Assembly (NCBI RefSeq): GCF_900100435.1
Contig: NZ_FNEX01000010.1
Location: 1 to 64,000, forward strand
Reading direction: 5' to 3'
Source: Pedobacter sp. ok626
Lineage (GTDB): Bacteria; Bacteroidota; Bacteroidia; Sphingobacteriales; Sphingobacteriaceae
Length of the DNA: 64,000 bases
The translations under genes were made by a program, and so were the position numbers. This document shows, piece after piece, positions 38,470-45,493 of the stretch (position 1 is the stretch's first letter; each line of letters starts with the position of its first letter). The notes under the pieces are model-generated. The model did no database searches, was not told the origin of the DNA, and saw only the letters and a list, made by a program, of their open reading frames with translations.

Positions 38470-38913
38470 ATGAAAAGTACACTGTTTTTATTAATAATAA
38501 TATGCTCTTGGCAAACGTTGAATGCTCAGAGTAAAAAAGATATATATCATTTACTTTCTAAGGGATCTTATCAAACACAAAAAATTGTTAGAACTGTAAG
38601 ATTTAAAACCGAACGACTTGACACAGTATATGCTTTCTCACTGACTTGCGATTGTAAGCCTGGTGCGCTTGGTTTTATTCACACTGTTAATCCAGAAAGG
38701 GGACCAGTGAATTTGCCAATACGATCGCTGACTAATAAAGAATTAAAAAACATTGAGTTTTTATCTCTTGATAGCCTTGTCAATCTCATGAAGGACAATG
38801 ACAATACATTTAATTCAAAATTTAACTTATACTTAGTTGAGAAAGGCAAGGTAAATTTCGCCTACAATGTATTCAAGATCACTTCTTTCGGCGATTATGA
38901 AGACGGCTATTAA
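38470..38913 (+). CDS. Small secreted protein of unknown function
   Basis: 147 residues from ATG 38470; MKSTLFLLIIICSWQTLNAQ is a signal peptide. The longer frame from 38455 overlaps the previous gene and adds only five residues. The mature protein (AQSKKDIYHLLSKGSYQTQK, VYAFSLTCDCKPGALGFIH) has a CxC pair and no recognised domain. It begins 1 nt after the stop of the metallopeptidase-like lipoprotein, so the two are co-translated; it may be that protein's partner, inhibitor or substrate, which is inference only. Convergent with fecR, 27 nt apart. Confidence 0.55.
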   Translation: MKSTLFLLIIICSWQTLNAQSKKDIYHLLSKGSYQTQKIVRTVRFKTERLDTVYAFSLTCDCKPGALGFIHTVNPERGPVNLPIRSLTNKELKNIEFLSLDSLVNLMKDNDNTFNSKFNLYLVEKGKVNFAYNVFKITSFGDYEDGY

Positions 38914-38940
38914 GGAATTATCTATCTAAATTTTTTCCGC

Positions 38941-39948
38941 TTACTTACTCATCATCAAAACCGTGTCGCCTTCTTTCACCATCCTCGTTTGGAGAATATT
39001 CGATAGTACAAACAAAACACTTTCTTTGCTCTTAAAGGAAACGCTGCCATCAATAGTTACATCAGCCATTTTTGGATCGCTCAACTTAACCCGTTGACCA
39101 TATACGTCTTCAAGTTCTTGTAAAATCTCCCTCACCGTTGTTTTCTGCATGAACATGTTTCCCTCAATCCAGGCACGTTCGGACGCTATGTTAGTTTGAA
39201 CAACTTTCAACCTTTCATTTGGCGTCTCTATGGCCATCTGACTAGGTTTTAAAATGAAACTGTTACCCGAGTTTACCGAAGCTACCTGTACGCTTCCATT
39301 ACTCAGTACAACTTTTGATTGTTGGTTTCTGTCTTTGACGTTAAATTCTGTACCCAATACCTCAATTCGGAGATGTGCTGTACTTACACGAAAACGATCT
39401 GCTGCAGAGATGTTTTTGGGATCGTGGTTCAGGTGTACAACTTTAAAATAAGCTTCACCTTTTAATTGAACGGACCTTTTCTTTGTAAGGGTCCAAAGCA
39501 TAGGATAGTCAATGGAAGAATTCGCATTTAGGACAACCTGACTGCCATCTGGAAGGGTAACCGTTTTCTTTTCGCCATAAGCAGTCTGTATAGTAACTGT
39601 AGCATTGAATAGCCAAAGGGATATTCCAAAAAGCGCAAGTATGGCAGCCGCGCTACTAATAGCGATGTATAATTTTCTTACGCTGGATTTTTTTCGCTCC
39701 TGCCTATCAATGGAAGCATCGATATCTGCAAGTATACCGGCTTCAAAACCGGCAGGTAGATCAATCCTTTTTGCCGTGTAAATGAATGCAAGTTCTTTTT
39801 TTGCGGTTTGATATGCACTGTTTTGCGCTGCGCCTTTTTCAAATTCTTCCCAGAATTCCAGCTCCTCACCATACCTTACAGATCTGATAAAGGCCGGGTC
39901 ATTGAGGAAATCTTCAGTGCTGTAGTTGTGGTATTTCTGTTCTTGCAT
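38941..39948 (-). CDS. FecR-family anti-sigma factor
   Basis: 335 residues. A cytoplasmic N-terminal part (~1-90) with an early FxxDPxF-type segment (TEDFLNDPAFIRSVRYG), one transmembrane helix at ~92-114 (KLYIAISSAAAILALFGI), then the periplasmic FecR domain (YGEKKTVTLPDGSQVVLNAN, VQLKGEAYFKV, VLGTEFNVKD, VVLSNGSVQV) and a C-terminal STN-like segment (REILQELEDVYGQRVKLSD). FecR holds an ECF sigma factor inactive until a ligand-loaded STN-type transporter signals to it. The sigma gene lies 79 nt upstream and fecR has its own ECF-type promoter between them. The STN-susC at 28558 is the probable partner; unusually it is 7 kb away in the opposite orientation. Confidence 0.93.
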   Translation of the reverse strand: MQEQKYHNYSTEDFLNDPAFIRSVRYGEELEFWEEFEKGAAQNSAYQTAKKELAFIYTAKRIDLPAGFEAGILADIDASIDRQERKKSSVRKLYIAISSAAAILALFGISLWLFNATVTIQTAYGEKKTVTLPDGSQVVLNANSSIDYPMLWTLTKKRSVQLKGEAYFKVVHLNHDPKNISAADRFRVSTAHLRIEVLGTEFNVKDRNQQSKVVLSNGSVQVASVNSGNSFILKPSQMAIETPNERLKVVQTNIASERAWIEGNMFMQKTTVREILQELEDVYGQRVKLSDPKMADVTIDGSVSFKSKESVLFVLSNILQTRMVKEGDTVLMMSK

Positions 39949-39979
39949 CTAATTAATTTTTCAGTAGAGGGCTCTCTTA

Positions 39980-40011
39980 GATAAACACGGAATTATGAAA
40001 AATCACCCCAT
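39980..40011 (-). promoter_or_regulatory. ECF-type promoter of fecR
   Basis: On the minus strand, ATGGGGTGATT (40011 to 40001) and TGTTTATC (39987 to 39980) stand 13 nt apart, 31 nt before the fecR ATG. Sequence and spacing match the element before the STN-susC at 28482-28513. It implies that the sigma factor induces its own anti-sigma gene together with the transporter. Confidence 0.55.
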
Positions 40012-40027
40012 TGTAAAATGTTTTTTT

Positions 40028-40630
40028 TTAAAATATCTGCGATTTATACTGAAATAGCATTAGTAAAACCATCGCAGCATCAACATCAAGAATAACTTTA
40101 AGTGCTTCCAGTGCTCTTGCCGAAAGTTTGTAGGCGCCTTTTACAGATATATTCATCAATTCCGAAATCTGTTCATAGTCCATCTCTTCAAAATATTTTA
40201 AATAAATAATTTCCTTTTGTCTTCCAGTCAACTGTTCCAGGGCCATGCGGATCTTTTGCGACTGTGCCATTGCCTCATCGTTCTGTATATGGACGGATTC
40301 CGCATTAAATTCAATAATGAAATCATCTGGCTTTAATTCTGCCTTCAAGAAACGGTCTTCTCTAGCTTTATAGGTCATGATGGTGTTGCGCAATGCCCCT
40401 AATAAATAAAGTCGTTCGTTGTCCGTCTGACCTAACGTTTTACGGTTCGCCCAAAGCTTAGTGAACAAGTCGTGGATACAATCTCTGGTTTGATCTTCAT
40501 CTTTAAGAATTCGCATGCCATATTCAAAAAGACGGGCTACATGCGTATTATAAATCGTGGTAAAAGATTTTCTGTTTCCCCGGGTGAAATCAAGCCATAA
40601 ATTTGAAGGTTCGCCGTAAGCTTTCAACAC
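40028..40630 (-). CDS. ECF RNA polymerase sigma-70 factor
   Basis: 200 residues. Region 2 is visible in FTTIYNTHVARLFEYGMRIL and DCIHDLFTKLWANRKTLG; region 4 in LEQLTGRQKEIIYLKYFEEM followed by DYEQISELMNISVKGAYKLS. Length and the Bacteroidota-type linker fit a FecI-like ECF factor paired with FecR downstream. The frame begins with GTG (40630) next to TTG (40627); no ATG gives a complete region 2, so a non-ATG start is likely. Predicted to transcribe the STN-susC operon at 28558 and fecR from the GGGGTGATT-type promoters described here. A hydrophobic tail (DAAMVLLMLFQYKSQIF) ends the protein. Confidence 0.92.
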   Translation of the reverse strand: MLKAYGEPSNLWLDFTRGNRKSFTTIYNTHVARLFEYGMRILKDEDQTRDCIHDLFTKLWANRKTLGQTDNERLYLLGALRNTIMTYKAREDRFLKAELKPDDFIIEFNAESVHIQNDEAMAQSQKIRMALEQLTGRQKEIIYLKYFEEMDYEQISELMNISVKGAYKLSARALEALKVILDVDAAMVLLMLFQYKSQIF

Positions 40631-40812
40631 GCAATGATATTTTTTTTAAATATAGTATAAAAACCATTATTATAGTGACGCGATGGACCTTACGACTGTT
40701 TTAGAAAAATTCCACTTGCTGAAGATTTCCAATATTTCGCTTTGCCTGAAAACATTATTCGGGCTTGCTTTAAGCCCATAAATACAGCGACAAGAATGGA
40801 TTTAAAATTCTA

Positions 40813-40853
40813 TTTGTATATTGTTGTCGAATATACTATATTTACGACAACAA
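40813..40853 (+). promoter_or_regulatory. Promoter with overlapping dyad operator for the VOC-marR unit
   Basis: A Bacteroidota-type promoter, TTTG (40813-40816), 20 nt spacer, TATATTTA (40837-40844; one change from TAnnTTTG), stands just before the VOC gene start. Overlapping it is a perfect 9-bp inverted repeat, TTGTTGTCG (40821-40829) and CGACAACAA (40845-40853), with a 15-nt centre. Position over the spacer and -7 box suits a repressor; the MarR-type regulator encoded in the same unit is the likely binder. Confidence 0.6.
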
Positions 40854-40868
40854 TTAGAGTTTTAGAAA

Positions 40869-41228
40869 ATGATACAATTGACATTTGCATCACTACAAGT
40901 GATAAATTTAGAAGCATCAAAAGACTTCTACACAAAAAAATTAGGCTTTGAAATTGACAACTCAAATCCGCAAGCCTGCGTTTTTAAGTATAATGAAGGA
41001 CAAGCAAGTTTTGCTATCCGCACACCTCTTGAACCAATCGAAGGAAAAGAATTAGGAATTGGTGTGGCCCTTTGGTTTGCCGTTAACGAAAATGTGGACG
41101 AACTGAAAGAGAAATTCATTACAAATGGAGTAACTACTGCGGGACCAATTATTGAAACACCTTTTGGCAGAGCATTCCACGTAAAGGACATTGACGGCTA
41201 TAAATTGACTTTCTTGCAAGCAGGATAA
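40869..41228 (+). CDS. VOC-family (glyoxalase/bleomycin resistance-like) protein
   Basis: 119 residues. The beta-alpha-beta-beta-beta pattern of the vicinal-oxygen-chelate fold is clear: LTFASLQVINLEASKDFYTKKLGFEI at the start and GVTTAGPIIETPFGRAFHVKDIDGYKLTFLQ at the end. Members are metal-dependent dioxygenases, isomerases or antibiotic-binding proteins; the usual first-strand metal His is not obvious here (Gln3 or other residues occupy it), so a binding role is possible. The MarR-type gene 75 nt downstream suggests induction by a small toxic compound. The dyad operator lies 15 nt before its start. Confidence 0.8.
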   Translation: MIQLTFASLQVINLEASKDFYTKKLGFEIDNSNPQACVFKYNEGQASFAIRTPLEPIEGKELGIGVALWFAVNENVDELKEKFITNGVTTAGPIIETPFGRAFHVKDIDGYKLTFLQAG

Positions 41229-41303
41229 TACCTCAAATATGAAAACATTAATTACAACGAACTCATTGTCTGAATTTTTAAAAGAAGTATATAGATAAAA
41301 GTC

Positions 41304-41765
41304 GTGGCTAAAAAAATAGAATTTAAGTTTAAAACCCCAAATGAAAGTCCAGGTTATCTTTTGGGACAATTGACACTGTTGTGGCAACGAAAACTGAAAA
41401 AGGTTTTAGACCCATTAAACCTGACACAGACACAATTTGTGCTTTTGGCCGCATTAGGCTGGCTTTCGAGAGAAAACAACAATGTAACACAGGTGGACAT
41501 CGCTAATCAGGGAAACGCAGACAGAATGATGGTATCCAAAGTTCTACGAACATTGGAAGAAAAGGAATTTATCAGCAGGCAGGAACACCAAACGGACACA
41601 AGAGCCAAAGTAATTAAATTGACGGACAACGGTGCGAAAGTTCTGCAAAAAGCATTGACAGCGGTTGAAAATGCCGACATAGACTTCTTCTCAGTTTTGG
41701 GCGAAAACTTGACCTTGTTTAATCATCATATGATAAATTTGACCGAACAAAACAAAGACGATTAA
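41304..41765 (+). CDS. MarR-family transcriptional regulator
   Basis: 153 residues with a GTG start at 41304 (no ATG upstream fits). The winged helix is typical: LTQTQFVLLAALGWLSREN, VTQVDIANQGNADRMMVSKVLRTLEEKEFI and the wing RQEHQTDTRAKVIKLTDNG. MarR proteins are dimeric repressors released by phenolic or other small ligands. It probably binds the TTGTTGTCG dyad at 40821-40853 and represses its own unit with the VOC gene. A 10-base G-run follows its stop by 17 nt. Confidence 0.88.
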   Translation: MAKKIEFKFKTPNESPGYLLGQLTLLWQRKLKKVLDPLNLTQTQFVLLAALGWLSRENNNVTQVDIANQGNADRMMVSKVLRTLEEKEFISRQEHQTDTRAKVIKLTDNGAKVLQKALTAVENADIDFFSVLGENLTLFNHHMINLTEQNKDD

Positions 41766-42062
41766 AAGTGCTTACTGCTAAAGGGGGGGGGGACTATAAG
41801 TACTGGGTATAAGTTTCTTTTTTGCCTGACTTTTTTTCTGGTAATCTTGGCTTGGTTTTACATTGGTGTATACCAGGTCAGCAGTTAAAAGAAGATCTAA
41901 AACGCTAATGGGTTACTATAACTATAGAATTAAGAGATTGGATTGCCAGGGAGAGCATATCCGCATTAAAGGATGTTTCAAGAATCAACAACAGTAATAG
42001 TAAATCTCGATAACGGGATATAAATTTAGTTAACTTTTTTATATTTACATAATGGTGATCAA
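41766..42062. other. Non-coding stretch with a G10 tract
   Basis: 297 nt between marR and the SUKH cluster. It contains a run of ten G (41783-41792) and, near the right end, TATATTTA (42040-42047), a possible -7 box for the cluster without a clear -33 partner. A 29-codon frame near 41907 is too short to support. Otherwise nothing was seen. Confidence 0.4.
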
Positions 42063-42284
42063 ATGGTAATTATTCAGGGCGAATATTCTGGCACACAAAA
42101 TTTTGTCTGCTTAGATATTTCCTTTTTAGAATTTTTACAGATGGCTTTTCTATATAGGGATCTTGAAAATATGCTTGATGAATGGGATGACGGGCTAGAT
42201 GAAGAAAAGATAGATGGTTTCAAAAAAGAAATCAATACTATAAAATCTAATTTATACGAATTATATCCGTTTCAATATTTTTAG
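42063..42284 (+). CDS. Small acidic hypothetical protein of the SUKH cluster
   Basis: 73 residues, cytoplasmic, acidic (LENMLDEWDDGLDEEKIDGF) and ending in YELYPFQYF. No family recognised. It begins a tight run of four genes (17, -8 and -1 nt apart), so translation is probably coupled. The company of a SUKH protein suggests a role in an immunity-protein cluster, as an immunity protein or an adaptor; that is inference from position. Confidence 0.5.
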   Translation: MVIIQGEYSGTQNFVCLDISFLEFLQMAFLYRDLENMLDEWDDGLDEEKIDGFKKEINTIKSNLYELYPFQYF

Positions 42285-42300
42285 TTTTAAGACAATTCGA

Positions 42301-42852
42301 ATGGTTGATAAGGAATTTAATTTACAAATAACCGGAACTCCCACAGAGTTTGGCGATGTTGGAGAACTTGAGAATTATAGATTTTCCAATGGCAAAGGTT
42401 TCCCGCGATCATACAAAGAGTTCGCATTGGTGTACGGATATGGATTGACACTGGAAGAATTCCATATCTATTTACCCATGGGAAAGTATGGCGATTCTCT
42501 GTGTATTAGAACTGAGGAAATTAAAAGTACTTATATTAGAGATGTTGATAATAACGACATCTGGTTTGATTTGGAACCTGATGGTTCAGCTAATCTACTG
42601 AAAAGACTATTTCCGTTTGCTTCCAGCGATAATGGCCTGTATCTTTTTTGGGATTATGAAAATGATTTTGAGATATATCTGACGGACTTTAGAGGAATTG
42701 GATTCAGGAAAGTTGGAAAATCAATGTATGAGATGATAGAGAACTTGACCGGCGATAACTATAGATATTTTTTGCCTTTTTCCGATAAGCCTTTGGCAAG
42801 AACTTTTAAGTGTTTGAACAGAATTGAATGCAATGACCTTAAATATGAATAG
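42301..42852 (+). CDS. SMI1/KNR4 (SUKH) family protein, likely immunity protein
   Basis: 183 residues. SUKH features: an N-terminal LPxxYKEF-like motif here as FPRSYKEFALVYGYGLTLEE, a middle strand pattern FPFASSDNGLYLFWDYEND and FEIYLTDFRGIGFRKVGKSM, and a helix near the end. Bacterial SUKH proteins are known mainly as immunity proteins against nuclease and other polymorphic toxins delivered by contact-dependent systems. No toxin gene is in the window next to it, so it may be an orphan immunity gene or have lost its toxin. It follows the small acidic gene by 16 nt and overlaps the next gene. Confidence 0.75.
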   Translation: MVDKEFNLQITGTPTEFGDVGELENYRFSNGKGFPRSYKEFALVYGYGLTLEEFHIYLPMGKYGDSLCIRTEEIKSTYIRDVDNNDIWFDLEPDGSANLLKRLFPFASSDNGLYLFWDYENDFEIYLTDFRGIGFRKVGKSMYEMIENLTGDNYRYFLPFSDKPLARTFKCLNRIECNDLKYE

Positions 42853-43276
42853 AATTACATTAAGACCATTAGAGGGAATTACAGTAGGCGACAAGGAAAT
42901 AAACTTTTATATCGGAAAACTACCGGCGGCTGCTGATGAGGATTTATCTGATGGTTTTTCTTTCCATCATTTATGGGTGGGCGAAAGTAAACTGGATAAA
43001 AAAAATATACTGAGGCAGGCCGGAATTGATAAAGATAATGTTGTAAAGCTCAATTATTACCATACTGCCAAGAGCGACAACCTGGACAAGATACTGATCC
43101 TTCAGGTTAAGGACTATAATGTTGCCGAAAAAATGATCCTGAAAGTAGATGAAATGAAGATCCTTATTGCCAACTCAATGCTTGACTTGCTTGTAAAAGG
43201 TAGTCTCAAAATAGAGGGGGAAAGTATTGCTGATGCTTTGGGAATGAAATATATCGGAAAGTTTGCTTCTAGCTAA
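42845..43276 (+). CDS. Hypothetical cytoplasmic protein in SUKH cluster
   Basis: 143 residues from ATG 42845, which overlaps the SUKH stop by 8 nt; ATG 42833 and TTG 42824 are alternatives. Sequence is mixed alpha/beta (GDKEINFYIGKLPAAADEDL, FHHLWVGESKLDKKNILRQA, KMILKVDEMKILIANSMLDL) without signal or membrane segment. I do not recognise a family. Tight overlap with both neighbours means one transcript. Could be a second immunity protein or a fragment of a larger toxin-associated family. Confidence 0.55.
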   Translation: MNRITLRPLEGITVGDKEINFYIGKLPAAADEDLSDGFSFHHLWVGESKLDKKNILRQAGIDKDNVVKLNYYHTAKSDNLDKILILQVKDYNVAEKMILKVDEMKILIANSMLDLLVKGSLKIEGESIADALGMKYIGKFASS

Positions 43277-44118
43277 TGATAATTATGGAGCACAAGAAAA
43301 TAATAAGCAGTTTTAACAAACAGATAAATAAGGCGAAGAAAGAAGGAGTAAGCCAGAAAGAGATCGACCAATATTATGATCTGATTAAGCAAAGCATTCT
43401 GGATGATATCAAAGATGGTTTTAAAGAAACAATTGCAAGGAATCTCACATTGGGAATTGGTGTTCATTCCGGAGAATATCCCAAACATCTGATCTTGAAC
43501 GGTGAAAAAGAAGGTTGGAAATACGTTACCCGATATCTGTTATGGCAACAGCACATTTTACAGCAGCTTTTTAACTACAAAGAAGTAACGCCAAGAATAA
43601 TTGGGCCTATTATTGGTTTGGCGATCCTTTGGGGTATGAATGATCTTGCAAGAAGCTCAAGAGATTATTTTCAAATGCTGTTTGAAGATGACAAAGAGAA
43701 ATATAAACAAAGCGAAACGCATCATTTATTCATGGCAATTTTATATGATCTGAACGAAACAAAAGAAATCAGTCACGGGCTGTATTCAGCTTTGCCGGAA
43801 GAAAATATCTATAAAAGGTTTTTGGATAATTGGTCTACAACAGATGCAGAATTATTAGCTGAACTACTTTTTGAGCTTTGTGATTTTCATATCTATAGTG
43901 CAATGGATTTAAAAGACAAGTTCTCCGAGATCCTTTCGTTGTATTATATTCCGTATGAGATCAGGTTGGTCGAAAAAATTCGTGATGAACAGGGCCTGAT
44001 CAATGTTAAAATCAATCACCCCTTAATGGACACCCAACTGGCAGACATACCTACATTCGCTTATGGATGGGACTTGTCAGATGATGAAGTGTATCAGTTT
44101 TTAATTAGGAGAGAATAA
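43276..44118 (+). CDS. Hypothetical helical protein ending the SUKH cluster
   Basis: 280 residues; start ATG 43276 overlaps the previous stop (TAATG), with ATG 43285 as alternative. Mostly helical and hydrophilic (KQINKAKKEGVSQKEIDQYY, WKYVTRYLLWQQHILQQLFN, FLDNWSTTDAELLAELLFEL), ending in DDEVYQFLIRRE. No catalytic motif or membrane span is evident, though RIIGPIIGLAILWG is a short hydrophobic patch. No family recognised with confidence; the size and helical make-up resemble immunity proteins of polymorphic toxin systems, but that is a guess. Confidence 0.5.
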   Translation: MIIMEHKKIISSFNKQINKAKKEGVSQKEIDQYYDLIKQSILDDIKDGFKETIARNLTLGIGVHSGEYPKHLILNGEKEGWKYVTRYLLWQQHILQQLFNYKEVTPRIIGPIIGLAILWGMNDLARSSRDYFQMLFEDDKEKYKQSETHHLFMAILYDLNETKEISHGLYSALPEENIYKRFLDNWSTTDAELLAELLFELCDFHIYSAMDLKDKFSEILSLYYIPYEIRLVEKIRDEQGLINVKINHPLMDTQLADIPTFAYGWDLSDDEVYQFLIRRE

Positions 44119-44244
44119 GATTGGCGAGGGTATAGTGGAAATAAAAACCAAAAATGATTTTTATTATAACGATAGCAAATTTGAATAGGAGAATATGGGT
44201 AAAACCTATGGTCAGGAATAATAAAGAAGTCAATTTATCTTGAT

Positions 44245-45216
44245 TTATCGGAGAATTTCCAGTTTGTCTGAGCCTTCAGGTTTATGCAGATAAAAAGTAT
44301 GGGATTTTGGCATCATTTTTTTTGCTGTTTTAGAAATAAGAGGAGAATAACCGTAGGTTTGAGGATCTTTACAGACTAAAGTAACCACTTTTCCTCCGCC
44401 ATAAAATTTAAGTTCTGCATCTGTGCAAGGATAGATGAAATTTCTCTTTTCAAGCGCATAATCTACCATTGATTTGGTAATATCTTTTTCTGCATCTTTA
44501 TTCCAGGGGGTAGAAGCCGCTTCTTCGTAAATGCTTTGCCTCAGCATTGATAAATATTTTTGCTGATTTCCTTCTTCAAGCGTTTTTTTGAAATCTGAAT
44601 AAAACGCATCTACTTCTTTTCGGGTATTGGCAGAATTTTGAAGATTCTGGCTATTGTTCCATCCCGCTATTTTCCAGTTAATGTCTTTATTATCAATGAT
44701 AAAATATGTTTTGTACTCAGCAAAGTTTTGTGGTTTACCATCTGATTTTGAAGTCTGATAGCTAAGAACCTGCCACTGATATTGCTGACCTTTATCTTTG
44801 GCATTCATCTGATCCAACATTGACATAGGTTCTTTATTTTTCGAAATTTCGATCTTAACAAATGAATTTGGAGAAAGGGAAGGGGCGAACACTGTTTCAT
44901 CCTTTTTAGAAGGATAAAGACGAATGGTAACCTCTTGTTTGCCAGGCTGAAGAATGTACTGATTGAGATTTACTGTCAATCCCGAGCGTTCTCCCAATCC
45001 GAAATGACTTGCAATGGGCATATCATTAATTAAAATTTCATAAGAACAATCTGCATGTTCGTATTTTAGTCTAAAAAGCATTCCTTCCTTTTGATATTCT
45101 ACTTGATCCATTTTTTTATTTTCGATCACTGTTTCTTTCTCTTTTTTACTTTGTGCGCAGGATTGCAGGCTTATGCAGATTCCAAACATTAAAATTTTAA
45201 CTATATTATTCGTCAT
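44245..45216 (-). CDS. Hypothetical lipoprotein
   Basis: 323 residues from ATG 45216 (GTG 45219 would add one residue). Lipobox SLQSC with Cys20. The mature protein has a beta-rich N-terminal part (LFRLKYEHADCSYEILINDM, GKQEVTIRLYPSKKDETVF) and a helical segment with EVDAFYSDFKKTLEEGNQQK and PWNKDAEKDITKSMVDYALE, then a C-terminal strand block. No family recognised. It stands alone, convergent with the SUKH cluster, and the IS element inserted 143 nt upstream of its start may have altered its promoter. Confidence 0.6.
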   Translation of the reverse strand: MTNNIVKILMFGICISLQSCAQSKKEKETVIENKKMDQVEYQKEGMLFRLKYEHADCSYEILINDMPIASHFGLGERSGLTVNLNQYILQPGKQEVTIRLYPSKKDETVFAPSLSPNSFVKIEISKNKEPMSMLDQMNAKDKGQQYQWQVLSYQTSKSDGKPQNFAEYKTYFIIDNKDINWKIAGWNNSQNLQNSANTRKEVDAFYSDFKKTLEEGNQQKYLSMLRQSIYEEAASTPWNKDAEKDITKSMVDYALEKRNFIYPCTDAELKFYGGGKVVTLVCKDPQTYGYSPLISKTAKKMMPKSHTFYLHKPEGSDKLEILR

Positions 45217-45359
45217 CACCGCTGTTAAATTTATAAAATTCGGGTTCTCATTAATGAAGAGTTTCTTTTATACTCAGTACTATTATTTCTGTTCATATGT
45301 GTATAGGTTGATATCAATTATAATAATTTTTCTTAGTATCATAATTCTGTTTTAATTGA

Positions 45360-45383
45360 TGACAAGAGGCCGTATCATTAATC
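45360..45383 (+). repeat. Left terminal inverted repeat of the IS
   Basis: Starts TGACAAGAG and contains GTATCAT and AATC blocks shared with the right end; mismatches at positions 10, 12 and 20 only. Confidence 0.75.
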
Positions 45384-45493
45384 AAAAGATGATACGGCTT
45401 CTTTATTTGTTGTTTGTGTGATGCGTTCTGAATATTTTGTTACTGTGTCTTTTTTCTTTGAATATCTGTTGAAGTATACAAAAAACAGCTTTT

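Noticed and set aside
40761-40777. GGGCTT/AAGCCC hairpin between the sigma gene and the VOC gene
   Set aside because: Six-bp stem without a T-run on either strand and not downstream of a stop codon, so no terminator function can be supported.
41907-41996. 29-codon frame starting MGYYNYRIKRLD
   Set aside because: Too short, no ribosome site and no recognised family; probably chance.
44140-44165. AATAAAAA/TTTTTATT dyad after the SUKH cluster
   Set aside because: Pure A/T stem; such pairs are frequent by chance in this AT-rich stretch.
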